DNA from: Paracoccus sp. MKU1
GTDB lineage: Bacteria > Pseudomonadota > Alphaproteobacteria > Rhodobacterales > Rhodobacteraceae
DNA length: 64,000 bases
Reading direction: 5' to 3'
NCBI RefSeq assembly: GCF_001447385.1
Contig: NZ_LLWQ01000205.1
Span: forward strand, 23-64,022
Shown: positions 27,676 through 37,011 of the stretch, piece after piece
How positions within the stretch are numbered: the stretch's first letter is position 1
Layout: each line of letters begins with the position of its first letter
Translations under genes and position numbers: made by a program
Notes under the pieces: generated by a model
Told to the model about the DNA's origin: nothing
Database searches by the model: none
Seen by the model: the letters and a program-made list of their open reading frames with translations, nothing else

Positions 27676-29153
27676 TGGGTGCTCTCCTTACGCTGCCGCT
27701 TCTGGAACTCACCGTCGGCCTGCCGCTGGCCGCGACCCTGCTTGCCATTGTGTCGGGCAGGTTCTCGTCCGGTCTCGTCCTCGGGATTGGTCCAGCAATG
27801 CTTGCGCTCGCGGTGCTGCTTTGCCTTGCGGTTGGCAGTCACGGACCGCTGGAGGTGGCTGTCGGCGGCTGGGCCGTGCCGCTCGGCATCGCGCTCGGCG
27901 CGGACGGGCTTTCGGCCGTCTTCGTGATGACTGGCGCGATCATCATGCCCGCCGTAGCGCTCTTTGCGCGCCGCGCCTTCGGCTCCGATCCAGCCGAGAC
28001 GACGCAGAGCTTCACCTTCTGGCCGCTGTTTTTCGCCATGTGGGCAGCGCTCAACGCGATCTTCGTCGGGCGCGACCTGTTCAACTTCTATGTCGCTTTG
28101 GAGCTTTTGACCCTCACCGCAGTGGCTATGGTCGCCTATGGCGGCACCGCGGCCGCACTGCGCTACATGATCTTCGCCCTGATGGGCTCGCTCGCCTATA
28201 TGACTGGTGTCGCTCTGCTCTACGCCTCGGCCGCCACGCTTGACATCGGCCTGCTTAGCGAAGCTATCGAGCCCGACCGCGCCGTCGTCCTCGCCGGCGG
28301 GCTGATGACGGCCGGGCTTCTGGCGAAGACTGCGCTGTTCCCGCTTCATGCCTGGCTGCCGCCCGCGCACGGCAATGCGCCAGCGCCGGCGAGCGCGCTG
28401 CTCTCGGCGCTGGTGGTGAAGGCGTCGTTCTTCATCATCGTGCGCATCTGGTTCCACGTGATGCCGGACGCGCAAAGCCCGTGGCTCGTGCAGACGCTGG
28501 GCCTCCTAGGCGCGTGTGCGGTCATCTATGGCTCGCTGCTCGCCATCCGCCAGGGCCGGCTCAAGCTCGTGATCGCCTATTCGACCGTGGCTCAGATCGG
28601 CTATCTGTTCTTCATCTTTCCGCTCGCGGACGGCTCGGCCTTCGCGCTGCCCTGGGCGGCCGGCGCGTGGACCGGCGGCATCTTCCATGCGCTCTCGCAC
28701 GCTTTCGCCAAGGCCGCCCTGTTCCTCGCGGCCGGCCTGATCATCGAGGCGCTCGGGCATGACCGGATCGCCGACATGAAGGGCATCGCCCGCGCCCTGC
28801 CGATGACGATGGCCGCCTTCGGTCTCGCGGCGCTCTCGATCATGGGCCTGCCGCCGTCCGGCGGCTTCATGGCCAAGTATCTGATGCTGACCTCCGCGCT
28901 CGCCGGCGGCCAGATCTTCTACGCGCTGGTGATGATCGCCGGCGGACTCCTGGCGGTGATCTACCTGTTCCGGCCGCTCAATGCGGCCTTTGCAGGCAGT
29001 CATGTGCCCGAAATCGCGCCGGTCCCCAAGGCGCGGCAAACGATCCCGCTGGCGCTGGCGCTGATCGCGACAATTATCGGCCTGGCATCGAGTATTCCCT
29101 ATCAGTTCCTTCAGATCGGCCTGCCCGAAGTGTTGGAGGGAGGGACGGAATGA
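27672..29153 (+). CDS. mrpD: Mrp/NuoM-type proton-translocating subunit D, copy 1
   Basis: A 493-residue polytopic protein (about 13-14 TM) of the Proton_antipo_M family. It contains the conserved Glu in FNFYVALELLTLTAVAM and the Lys in GLLAKTALFPLHAWLPPAHG, with the broken-helix Pro/Lys ASALLSALVVKASFFI. These residues carry protons in complex I-like subunits. First of three consecutive paralogues, each overlapping the next by four bases. Confidence 0.92.
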   Translation: MMGALLTLPLLELTVGLPLAATLLAIVSGRFSSGLVLGIGPAMLALAVLLCLAVGSHGPLEVAVGGWAVPLGIALGADGLSAVFVMTGAIIMPAVALFARRAFGSDPAETTQSFTFWPLFFAMWAALNAIFVGRDLFNFYVALELLTLTAVAMVAYGGTAAALRYMIFALMGSLAYMTGVALLYASAATLDIGLLSEAIEPDRAVVLAGGLMTAGLLAKTALFPLHAWLPPAHGNAPAPASALLSALVVKASFFIIVRIWFHVMPDAQSPWLVQTLGLLGACAVIYGSLLAIRQGRLKLVIAYSTVAQIGYLFFIFPLADGSAFALPWAAGAWTGGIFHALSHAFAKAALFLAAGLIIEALGHDRIADMKGIARALPMTMAAFGLAALSIMGLPPSGGFMAKYLMLTSALAGGQIFYALVMIAGGLLAVIYLFRPLNAAFAGSHVPEIAPVPKARQTIPLALALIATIIGLASSIPYQFLQIGLPEVLEGGTE

Positions 29154-30622
29154 CACAGGCACTTCCCATCGCCCTGATGGCCTGCGCCTTCGCGCCGTCC
29201 TTCATCTGCTTCTTCCTCGCGGAGGAGCGCACGCGGCTGCGCAACTCAATCAACATCGCCGGCGCGCTCCTGAAGCTGGTGCTGATCGCCTTCCTGCTCG
29301 AGGGCGTGGCGCGCGGCATGGTCTACGAGACGCGGCTGCAATTCGTTCCCGGTCTCTATCTGCTGTTGCGGGTCGACGCTCTCGCGCTGCTGTTTGTGAC
29401 GCTGTCCGCCTTCCTGTGGCTCGTCACCACTGTCTATGCGATCGCCTATTTCGGTGGGAAGCCGAACCTGTCGCGCTTCTTCGCCTTCTTCAACCTTTGC
29501 GTGACGGCCACCACCGGCATCGCCCTGTCCGGCTCGCTCATCACCTTCTTCCTGTTCTACGAACTGCTGACGCTCTCGACATGGCCTCTCGTCGTCCATA
29601 AGGGCGACGAGAAATCCATGGCCGCCGGCCGCTCCTATCTCGCCTACACCATGGCCGGAAGTGCTGCGCTGCTGTTCGGCATCGTGTGGCTGGAAGGCAT
29701 GACCGGCCCGGTCGAGTTCGCGCGTCCCGGTGCGCTCGCGAACATCGACGACTGGACCTTGCGCGCGATCTTCTTCCTTTGCGTCGGCGGGCTGGGGGTG
29801 AAGGCGGCGCTGGTGCCGTTCCACGGATGGCTACCGCAGGCCATGGCCGCGCCGGCGCCGGTGAGCGCGCTGCTCCATGCCGTGGCTGTCGTGAAGGCCG
29901 GCGCGTTCGGCATCGTGCGCTTCATCTACGACATCTACGGCATCGAGCGCGTGGCCGAGCTTTCGCTGGGGCTGACGCTGGCGGTGCTCGCCTCGCTGAC
30001 CATTGTTTACGGCTCGGTCCGCGCACTCCAGCAGACGGACATCAAGCGCCGGCTCGCCTTCTCTACCGTCAGCCAGGTCTCCTACATCGTGCTCGGCGCG
30101 AGCCTGGCCGGTCCTTTCGCCACTATCGGCGGGCTCGTCCACCTCGTCCACCAGGGCCTGATGAAGATCACGCTGTTCTTTACAGCAGGTGCGCTCGCTG
30201 AGCGGCTCGGCATCACCTCCATTGACCAGCTCGACGGTGCAGGACGGCGCATGCCGGTGACGATGCTCGCCTTTACCGTCGGCGCGCTCGGCATGATCGG
30301 CGTGCCGCCGGTCGCCGGCTTTGTGTCCAAATGGTATCTCGGCATCGGCGGCCTCCAGGCGGGCCAGCCCTGGGTGATCCTCGTGCTGGCCACCTCCAGC
30401 CTGCTCAACGCCGCCTATTTCCTGCCGCTGGTCTATCGCGCGTGGTTCCGTCCGCCGGCGGGCGACCCGCCGCGCGAAGGCATTATCGAAGCACCGGCAG
30501 CGCTCATCCTGCCCGGTGCGGTGACGGCGCTCGCGTCGCTCGGCGCGGGTCTGCTCGCCGCCTTCGCGCTCAGCCCGCTCGGCTGGTCGACGCTGATTGT
30601 GGAAAGGGTCTATCTGCCATGA
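29150..30622 (+). CDS. Mrp/NuoM-type proton-translocating subunit D, copy 2
   Basis: A 490-residue Proton_antipo_M protein with LITFFLFYELLTLSTWPLVV (Glu present) and GVKAALVPFHGWLPQAMAAP with the Lys. It also has the functional Lys/Pro region PVSALLHAVAVVKAGAFGI. A conserved channel residue set is therefore intact. It overlaps both neighbours by four bases. A second MrpD-like subunit suggests a complex with more than the two pumping subunits (A, D) of classic Mrp. Confidence 0.9.
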   Translation: MTQALPIALMACAFAPSFICFFLAEERTRLRNSINIAGALLKLVLIAFLLEGVARGMVYETRLQFVPGLYLLLRVDALALLFVTLSAFLWLVTTVYAIAYFGGKPNLSRFFAFFNLCVTATTGIALSGSLITFFLFYELLTLSTWPLVVHKGDEKSMAAGRSYLAYTMAGSAALLFGIVWLEGMTGPVEFARPGALANIDDWTLRAIFFLCVGGLGVKAALVPFHGWLPQAMAAPAPVSALLHAVAVVKAGAFGIVRFIYDIYGIERVAELSLGLTLAVLASLTIVYGSVRALQQTDIKRRLAFSTVSQVSYIVLGASLAGPFATIGGLVHLVHQGLMKITLFFTAGALAERLGITSIDQLDGAGRRMPVTMLAFTVGALGMIGVPPVAGFVSKWYLGIGGLQAGQPWVILVLATSSLLNAAYFLPLVYRAWFRPPAGDPPREGIIEAPAALILPGAVTALASLGAGLLAAFALSPLGWSTLIVERVYLP

Positions 30623-32310
30623 TTCTTTCGTATGGTGCGCTCTGGCTAATTCCTGTCCTCGCCTTGCCACTGACGCTGGCGGTGGCCGCCCACCTGCCGG
30701 CGATGCGGCCACATAGCCTGTCGCTGCTGCCGCTGGCGCCGCTGCCGGCCCTCGCTACGGCGCTGTTCGCGCCCGAGGGGAGCGCATTCGAAGCCCCCGA
30801 CCTGCTGCTCGGCGCGCAGCTTGCGCTCGAAGGCAATGCCCGGCTGTTCCTCGGCTTCGCGGCATTCCTGTGGACCGCCGCCGGCATCTTCGCGCGCACT
30901 TACATGCGCGGCGACGAGCGGGCCGGCGGCTTCGCAGCACTGTGGTGCCTTACGCTTGCTGGCAATTTCGGCGTGTTCCTCGCAGCCGACGTCGCAACCT
31001 TCTATGTGAGCTTCGCCTGCGTTTCGCTCGCCGCCTATCCGCTAGTCGTCCATACGCGCTCAGCAAAGGCGATGCGTGCGGGCCTCGTCTACATTGTGCT
31101 GGCGCTGGCCGGCGAGACCGCTCTGCTACTCGGCTTCATGCTGGCCGCGTCCAGCGCGGAGACGCTGCTGATCGCGGACATGCGCGAATCGATGGTCGAC
31201 TCGCCGTGGCAGGGGGCGGTCCTTACGCTTCTTGTCGCCGGCTTCGGCATCAAGGCGGGCCTTGTGCCGCTACATGTTTGGCTGCCTCTCGCTCATCCTG
31301 CGGCCCCGACACCTGCGTCGGCCGTTCTGTCGGGCGCGATCGTCAAGGCCGGGATATTCGGGCTTATCCAGTTCCTGCCGTTCGGGGTCGACCTACGCTT
31401 CTGGCACGAGGCGCTGTTGTGGGCCGGACTCGCCACCGCCTTCTACGGCGTAGCGATCGGGCTGACGCAACAGAACCCAAAGACCGTGCTCGCCTATTCG
31501 ACCGTCAGCCAGATGGGTCTCGTGGTTGCCGTGCTGGCGACGGCACTCCAACAGGGCTCGCCAGAAATCGCGCTCGCCTCGGCGAGCTTCTACGCCCTTC
31601 ATCACGGTCTCGCCAAGGGCGCGCTGTTCATGGGCGTCGGCGTCGTGGGCGCGAGCGGGAAGCGGTCGCTCGTGCCGGTGCTGGCGACGCTCACCCTACC
31701 CGCGCTGTCGCTCGCCGGTCTGCCGCTCACCGGCGGGGCGCTGGCCAAGCTCGGCGCAAAGCCACCTCTCGGCGGCGGCGCGGCGGAACTCCTGTTCACG
31801 CTCTCTGCCGTCGGCACCGCAATGCTGATGCTTCGCTTCATGCTCAAGGTCGCCGCGACCGGCAGCCACGAGCCTGACGCGCGACCGGCAGCCGGCCTGC
31901 TCGTTCCATGGCTGGCGACCGTGGCGGCGGGCCTGATCGTGCCATGGTTGCTGTTCACAGGCGTCACCGGCCTGCCGGCCGCCTATCCGCTCGCGCCGGA
32001 CAGCCTTCTGTCCGCCTTCTGGCCGGCGGCGGCGGCCGGTGTCGTTGGCGCCTTGGTGGCGGTCGCACGGCTGGGTGCTCCAGGTATTCCCGAAGGCGAC
32101 CTGCTCATTCCGACCACTGACACCGGTGCACGCCTTCTGTCGATGATTCCGGCACGGCCGCATTGGATCGCCGCGCTCAGGCTTCCCGAAAAGCGTCTCA
32201 TGCTCGACCGCGTGGCGGGTGAATGGGCGTCGCGGGCGGAGCGCCTGTTGTCGCGATGGTCGATAAGCGGAGCACTTCTCCTGATGCTGGTGATCCTGGC
32301 CACGCTATGA
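30619..32310 (+). CDS. Mrp/NuoL-type subunit, copy 3, lacking the conserved TM5 Glu
   Basis: A 563-residue Proton_antipo_M protein and the last gene of the operon. The Lys region is present (AGFGIKAGLVPLHVWLPLAH, PASAVLSGAIVKAGIFGLI). In the helix where copies 1 and 2 read FYVALELL and LFYELLTL, this one reads TFYVSFACVSLAAYPLVV, so the Glu is replaced by a small residue. A longer C-terminus (about 470-563) has an amphipathic helix and a final TM. It may be a structural or altered-coupling subunit in the MrpA position. Confidence 0.85.
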   Translation: MILSYGALWLIPVLALPLTLAVAAHLPAMRPHSLSLLPLAPLPALATALFAPEGSAFEAPDLLLGAQLALEGNARLFLGFAAFLWTAAGIFARTYMRGDERAGGFAALWCLTLAGNFGVFLAADVATFYVSFACVSLAAYPLVVHTRSAKAMRAGLVYIVLALAGETALLLGFMLAASSAETLLIADMRESMVDSPWQGAVLTLLVAGFGIKAGLVPLHVWLPLAHPAAPTPASAVLSGAIVKAGIFGLIQFLPFGVDLRFWHEALLWAGLATAFYGVAIGLTQQNPKTVLAYSTVSQMGLVVAVLATALQQGSPEIALASASFYALHHGLAKGALFMGVGVVGASGKRSLVPVLATLTLPALSLAGLPLTGGALAKLGAKPPLGGGAAELLFTLSAVGTAMLMLRFMLKVAATGSHEPDARPAAGLLVPWLATVAAGLIVPWLLFTGVTGLPAAYPLAPDSLLSAFWPAAAAGVVGALVAVARLGAPGIPEGDLLIPTTDTGARLLSMIPARPHWIAALRLPEKRLMLDRVAGEWASRAERLLSRWSISGALLLMLVILATL

Positions 32311-32500
32311 AGCAGTGGAGAGGCGAAACGCGAGACGCGGACATCGGCAGACATACAGTCGCGAACGCCGCGCAGGTCTTGAATCGGCGAGAAGCCATAC
32401 TAAATCGAAATCGCCGGCCGCCCCGCATGGGGGCAGGCACAAGTCCGGGAGGCGTGCCGCCAAGACATCCCCGGTACTGCTTGTATCCATGTTTGTTGGA
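32311..32500. other. Gene-free tail after the Mrp operon
   Basis: No supported gene and no strong hairpin followed by a T-run. Open frames here are short, lack ribosome sites and are shadows of one another. It ends where an IS21 terminal repeat begins at 32501. Confidence 0.4.
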
Positions 32501-32582
32501 TGTCACTGAGAACTGACCCAGCCACGATAGAAAATGTCACTGAGAATTGACCCATGTGGAACCCTCCCCCTGACGGGATTTG
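32501..32582 (-). mobile_element. IS21-family terminal remnant
   Basis: Two direct copies of an IS21-type terminal repeat, TGTCACTGAGAACTGACCCA (32501-32520) and TGTCACTGAGAATTGACCCA (32535-32554), are followed by the GGAACCCTCCCCCTGAC block that usually adjoins an istB 3' end. No istB frame follows; instead the sequence runs straight into a truncated IS66 tnpC. The element was therefore reduced to about 80 bases. These repeats are unlike those of the 25120-25169 IS21 end. Confidence 0.75.
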
Positions 32583-32585
32583 TCG

Positions 32586-33585
32586 CCAGCCGCCAGGGGC
32601 CACCCTCGCGCGCGATCTCGGTCATCGCGTTGTAGGCCTGGTAGGCATCGCATTGCAGGAACCGGCCCCGATACCCGGCGAGGAAGTTCAGCGGATGCTC
32701 CTTGCCCCGACCGGGGGCGTAATGAAACAGCACGATGGGCGGGCCGACACCGCCATGGCCGCGATCGTCGGACACCACGGCCCAGAAATAGCCGCTCTTC
32801 GTGGTTTTGCGCCCCGGATCCAGCACCGGCGCGCGGGTCTCGTCGACGAAGATGCGATCGGCCCGGCGCAGATGGGCCTGCATGTGCCGGATGATCGGCA
32901 GCAGGTGGAAGCAGGCGCGGCCGACCCAGTTGCCGAGCGTCCCGCGGTCGAGATCGATGCCCTGCCGCTTGAAGATCCCGGCCTGGCGATAGAACGGCAG
33001 ATGGTCGCCGAACTTCGAGACCATGATCCAGGCGATGAGCTGCTCCGTGGGCAGCCCGCCGGGCACGACATGCTCGGGGGCATGGGCTTGCCCCATGCCC
33101 TGCGAGCAGCGCCGGCAGGCGTATTTCGGGCGCCGCGTCACCAGCACCCGGAACCGGGCCGGGATGACGTCCAGTCGCTCGGACACGTCCTCGCCGATCC
33201 GGGCCATCTCGCCACAGCCGCAGGGGCACAGGATGCTGGCAGGCTCGATCACCCGCTCGATCCGCGGCAGATGCGGCGGAAGGTTCCCCCGGTTGCGCCG
33301 GGGCTTGCGGGGCGCACCCGTGCCCTTGGCAGCCCTCAGGGCGGCCTCGGCCTTTTCCTGTGCCGCCTCGAGCACGCCCTGGGCCAGTTCGGCATCCTCG
33401 AGTGGCAGATTGAACTGGTCGGGCGACAGCTTCTCGGAGCTTTTGCCGAACTTCTCGCGTTGCGCCGTGCGCACGATGTCTTCCAGCCGGCGATTGGCCT
33501 CCTGCACCTCGGTCAGCACCGCCTCGACCTCGGCCAGGCGAGCCTTCAGCAGAGCGTTTTCGCGGGCGAGAGCGGCAGCATCCAT
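32586..33585 (-). pseudogene. tnpC: IS66 TnpC, C-terminally truncated
   Basis: The first about 330 codons are IS66 TnpC: an N-terminal coiled coil (ENALLKARLAEVEAVLTEVQ), the LPRIERVIEPASILCPCGCG zinc motif and RPKYACRRCSQG. Also present are the HLPFYRQAGIFKRQGIDLDR and DETRAPVLDPG regions, ending around TEIAREGGPWRLA. The C-terminal third with the last catalytic Glu is replaced by IS21 sequence, so the protein should be inactive. The start at 33585 is the last ATG before tnpB spacer sequence. Confidence 0.85.
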
Positions 33586-33652
33586 GGGGTGAAGTGAATC
33601 ATGGAGCGAGGTATATGACCAGTAAAAACAGGGCTTTCCCGCACCATCACGC

Positions 33653-34009
33653 TCACCCTGCTGCCAGCGGACGACGCGCCCGCTCCGGCCGGACCAGTCG
33701 CCAGTCCAGCCCCTCGAACAAGGCGGCGAGTTGCGCGGAGGACATCCGCATCACCCCGTCCCGCACCTGCGGCCAGACGAATTTCCCGCCCTCCAGCCGC
33801 TTGTGAACCAGCACCATCCCGGTCTGATCCCAGGCCAGCAACTTGATCCTGTCCGCGCGTTTCGATCGGAACACAAAGACCGCCCCGCAGAACGGGTCGA
33901 GCCCGAACATCTCCTGCACCGCCAGCGCCAGGCCATCGATGCCCTTGCGAAAGTCCACCGGCCGTGTCGCCACGAAGACCTTTACCGGCCCGCTCTGGCC
34001 GAACATCAC
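33653..34009 (-). CDS. tnpB: IS66-family accessory protein TnpB
   Basis: A 118-residue TnpB with VFVATRPVDFRKGIDGLALA, DPFCGAVFVFRSKRADRIK and LLAWDQTGMVLVHKRLEGG. Full length, overlapping tnpA by four bases. It belongs to the truncated element and has no functional TnpC here. Confidence 0.9.
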   Translation of the reverse strand: MMFGQSGPVKVFVATRPVDFRKGIDGLALAVQEMFGLDPFCGAVFVFRSKRADRIKLLAWDQTGMVLVHKRLEGGKFVWPQVRDGVMRMSSAQLAALFEGLDWRLVRPERARRPLAAG

Positions 34010-34446
34010 GATGCCGCAGCCCGGGCCGCGCGGATCGCCCGAGCCAACTGGCCCTCATTGGCGTCAGCACCGGCGCGGATCACGACATCGCCCACAACGA
34101 TCTCCAGATCGAACCCGGCATGGGCCTGAACCGCAGGCGGCGAGGGATCCTCGACGACCAGTTCGGCAAAAGCAGGCAGCGCCGCCATGCTCTCGGGAAC
34201 CAGCAATTCCCCCGCCCGCAGCTTCTTGCGCCAGTCATAGATCTGCCAGCGGGTCGCGCCATGCCGGCGCGCGACATCGGCCACCGTCACCCCGGGCATC
34301 AGGCTTTCCACTGCGATTCGCGCCCGCTCGCCCTTCGTGCGTCGGCGCCGACCGCTGGGTCCCTCAATCACCTCAAGCCGGGAAACCCCACCGTCGATCG
34401 AGCCGTCCAAATGGACGCCCATTTTGCCGTCTATCTCCAAAACCAC
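34006..34446 (-). CDS. tnpA: IS66-family accessory protein TnpA (HTH)
   Basis: A 146-residue TnpA with a helix-turn-helix (about 38-85: ERARIAVESLMPGVTVADVA, RRHGATRWQIYDWRKKLRAG). It is full length, the first gene of the truncated IS66, and precedes tnpB with a four-base overlap. Confidence 0.88.
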   Translation of the reverse strand: MVLEIDGKMGVHLDGSIDGGVSRLEVIEGPSGRRRRTKGERARIAVESLMPGVTVADVARRHGATRWQIYDWRKKLRAGELLVPESMAALPAFAELVVEDPSPPAVQAHAGFDLEIVVGDVVIRAGADANEGQLARAIRAARAAAS

Positions 34447-34837
34447 CCCTCCGCGCCATGCCCACCCGCGGAGAATGGACCGATCAGATCAGCAGCGGCA
34501 GGAGGAGAGCGCCGTGGCGCTTACAAGCGACACAAATCGGACGCGTGGAACTGGCGGTTCGCAGTAGGTGCGGCTTGCATCTGTCTCAGCAATTCGCGCT
34601 CTTCGGGGTCCGCTATTGGTCTCGCGGGCGGCTTGACCCAGTCGCATGACCTTCGGCACCGGGAGCCACTGAAGTACCGCTCGCAGCGTTAGCGAAGGCG
34701 AGAAGCGCGGAGACCCCAGCTATCGCAGCGGTTCTCGCCTTCGCGGTTACGGAAAGCATCGAGGAAGAATGGGCGGAAAGCGGACGGTCGGGTGAGCGGT
34801 GAGAACATCTTTCAGATGTGCCTACCGCCCCCGAGTG
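34447..34837. other. Gene-free stretch with a 13-bp inverted repeat
   Basis: No supported coding frame in about 390 bases between the IS66 tnpA and the sugar operon. An inverted repeat GCGAAGGCGAGAA (34692-34704) / TTCTCGCCTTCGC (34732-34744) with 27 bases between is the only strong structure. The distal arm continues as GCGGTTAC to 34750 and could be the IS66 left terminal repeat, since IS66 ends begin GTAA. Alternatively it is a terminator for the operon reading from the right. Confidence 0.5.
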
Positions 34838-35950
34838 TTAGGCCGCCGTCCACATTCCACCCGCCCCATTCGAGCGGACACACGCGCGGATGAAACGCAT
34901 TCCTGCAAGTCCGTCCTCGGCGGTAGCCAGCGCTCGCGTCGACGCCAAGCCCTTACCTTCGATCAGATCCGCCGCATCGGCGTATAGAGTTGCGAACGCC
35001 TCCAGATAACCCTCGGGATGGCCGGACGGTATGCGGCTTGGCGTTTGGGTCAAGCCGTCACCGCGGCGCAGCAGGCGGGTCGTGTCGCCAAGCGGGGTGA
35101 ATTCGAGCAGATCAGGGTCTTCCTGATCCCATGCCAGCCCCCCCCTTTCGCCGGCGATGCGGAACCGCAGCGCGTTTTTGGTGCCGGGGGCGATCTGGCT
35201 TGCCCAGATCATCCCCTTCGCGCCGCCGTCGAAACGCAAGAGGACTGCCGCGTTGTCATCCAGCCGCCGTCCCGGCTCGAAGGCGGTGAGGTCGGCAAGA
35301 ACGGCCTGAACTCCAAGCCCCGAAACAAATGTGGCGAGATTTACGGCATGCGTTCCGATATCCGCGATGCAGCCGCCCTCGCCCGACAAGCCGGGATCGG
35401 TGCGCCAGACGGCCTGTTTCTGCCCGCTCTGTTCCACGGGTCCGGCCAGCCAGTCCTGCAAGTATTCCACCTGCACGTGACGCACCGCCCCGATTGCCCC
35501 TTCGGCGATCATCCGGCGCGCCTCGCGCACCATCGGATAGCCTGTATAGGTCTGGGTCAGCACGAAGGGCACGGATGTTTCGGCTGCCAGCGCAGCCAGT
35601 TCCTCGGCCTCGGGAAGCGTCGCGGTCATCGGCTTGTCGCAGATCACTGCAATGCCTGCCCGCAGGAAGGCCGTCGCCACCTTGGCATGAAGGTGGTTCG
35701 GCGTGACGATCGCCACCGCAGCGATCCCGTCAGGACGGGCTGCCTCGGCCAAAGCCATCTGCGCGAAATCGGAATAGCTGCGGTCGGGCGCAATGCCGAG
35801 ATCCGCCGCCGAAGCCGCGGCCCGTGCCGGGTCGGAGGACAGCGCCCCCGCAACCAACTCCCACCGCCCATCCAGCCTTGCGGCCATGCGGTGGACCCCG
35901 CCGATGAAGGCCCCTTGTCCTCCGCCGACCATGCCCAGTTTCAGTGTCAT
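34838..35950 (-). CDS. Gfo/Idh/MocA-family NAD(P) oxidoreductase (last gene of sugar operon)
   Basis: A 370-residue oxidoreductase. The Rossmann motif is GMVGGGQGAFIGGVH at the N-terminus; AVAIVTPNHLHAKVATAFL and VICDKPMTATLPEAEEL carry the conserved EKP-type motif (here DKP). The catalytic His region is IADIGTHAVNLA. Such enzymes oxidise sugars or cyclitols, often to 3-keto sugars. The start at 35950 overlaps the upstream isomerase gene (ATGA). A second member of the family is in the same operon at 39827-40993; substrate unknown. Confidence 0.9.
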   Translation of the reverse strand: MTLKLGMVGGGQGAFIGGVHRMAARLDGRWELVAGALSSDPARAAASAADLGIAPDRSYSDFAQMALAEAARPDGIAAVAIVTPNHLHAKVATAFLRAGIAVICDKPMTATLPEAEELAALAAETSVPFVLTQTYTGYPMVREARRMIAEGAIGAVRHVQVEYLQDWLAGPVEQSGQKQAVWRTDPGLSGEGGCIADIGTHAVNLATFVSGLGVQAVLADLTAFEPGRRLDDNAAVLLRFDGGAKGMIWASQIAPGTKNALRFRIAGERGGLAWDQEDPDLLEFTPLGDTTRLLRRGDGLTQTPSRIPSGHPEGYLEAFATLYADAADLIEGKGLASTRALATAEDGLAGMRFIRACVRSNGAGGMWTAA

Positions 35951-37011
35951 GACCGGATCCCCAGCATTGCGTCCAGCACCGCCTGATCGGCCCTCCCGCC
36001 TGCGAAATCGTCGAAGGCCTGCCCCGTCACCTCGATCAGATGACGGGCGATAAAGGGCGCACCCTCGGCGGCACCCTGCGCCGGGGATTTCAGGAAGCAC
36101 TCCCATTCCATCACCGCCCAGCCGCGATAGCCGTGCTGGGTCAGCCGCGTGAAGACGGCCGGAAAATCCACCTGCCCGTCGCCAAGGCTGCGGAAACGCC
36201 CCGCCCGTTCCACCCAGGGCGAATAGCCGGAATAGACGCCCTGCCGACCATCGGGGCGGAACTCGGCGTCCTTGACGTGGAACGCCGAGATACGGTCGTG
36301 ATAGATGTCGATGAAGGCCAGATAATCCATCGCCTGTAACAGGAAGTGCGACGGGTCGTAGTTGATCCTCGCGCGGGGGTGTTCGGCCACGGCAGAGAGG
36401 AACCTCTCCCAGCTTGCGCCGTCAAACACATCCTCTCCGGGGTGCAGTTCGAAGCCGATATCGACACCCGCATCGTCATAGGCATCAAGGATGGGGGTCC
36501 AGCGGCGGGCAAGTTCGGCGAATGCCGTCTCGACCAGTCCGGCGGGGCGCTGCGGCCAAGGATAGAGATAGGGGAAGGCCAGCGATCCGGTGAAGCTGAC
36601 CGTTCCCGAAAGCCCCAGACGCCGCGCCGCCGTTGCGGCCTTGGTCACCTGATCGACCGCCCATGCCTGCCGTGCGCCGGGATTGCCCCGCACCGTTTCC
36701 GGCGCGAAGGCATCGAAAGCCGCGTCATAGGCGGGATTCACCGCGACCAACTGTCCTTGCAAGTGCGTGGACAGTTCCGTGATGGCGATGCCCGCTTCGG
36801 CGCAAATGCCCACCACCTCGTCAGCATAGGTCTGACTTTCGGCGCAGAGGTTCAGATCGAACAACCGCCGATCCCAGGACGGGATCTGCACGCCTTTGTA
36901 GCCCAGCCCTGCCGCCCAGGCCGTGATCGCGGGCAGGCTGTCGAAGGGTGCATCATTCCCCGCGAATTGCGCCAGAAAGATGCCCGGACCCTTGATCGCA
37001 CTGCCCGTCAT
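35947..37011 (-). CDS. Sugar phosphate isomerase/epimerase (TIM-barrel, AP_endonuc_2 type)
   Basis: A 354-residue TIM-barrel protein with KGVQIPSWDRRLFDLNLCAE, the metal-ligand regions IGFELHPGEDVFDG (Glu) and RINYDPSHFLLQAMD (Asp, His), then ISAFHVKDAEFRPDGRQG and GWAVMEWECFLKS (Glu). This pattern is typical of xylose-isomerase-like epimerases acting on keto sugars or inosose. It overlaps both neighbouring genes by four bases. Confidence 0.88.
   Translation of the reverse strand: MTGSAIKGPGIFLAQFAGNDAPFDSLPAITAWAAGLGYKGVQIPSWDRRLFDLNLCAESQTYADEVVGICAEAGIAITELSTHLQGQLVAVNPAYDAAFDAFAPETVRGNPGARQAWAVDQVTKAATAARRLGLSGTVSFTGSLAFPYLYPWPQRPAGLVETAFAELARRWTPILDAYDDAGVDIGFELHPGEDVFDGASWERFLSAVAEHPRARINYDPSHFLLQAMDYLAFIDIYHDRISAFHVKDAEFRPDGRQGVYSGYSPWVERAGRFRSLGDGQVDFPAVFTRLTQHGYRGWAVMEWECFLKSPAQGAAEGAPFIARHLIEVTGQAFDDFAGGRADQAVLDAMLGIRS

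Larger units (their letters stand above)
32583..34446 (-). mobile_element. IS66-family element, 3'-truncated
   Basis: Order tnpA-tnpB-tnpC on the minus strand as in a normal IS66, but tnpC stops being IS66-like near 32585, where the IS21 remnant begins. The IS66 right end and the TnpC catalytic C-terminus are therefore gone. The left end lies upstream of tnpA; a possible terminal repeat GTAACCGCGAAGGCGAGAA (minus strand, from 34750) is about 300 bases away. This element differs from the intact IS66 at 6845-9212. Confidence 0.8.

Noticed and set aside
34692-34744. 13-bp inverted repeat as a simple terminator
   Set aside because: No T-run on either side, and one arm continues into a GTAAC end typical of IS66, so the terminator reading is not preferred; it is only reported as an inverted repeat.
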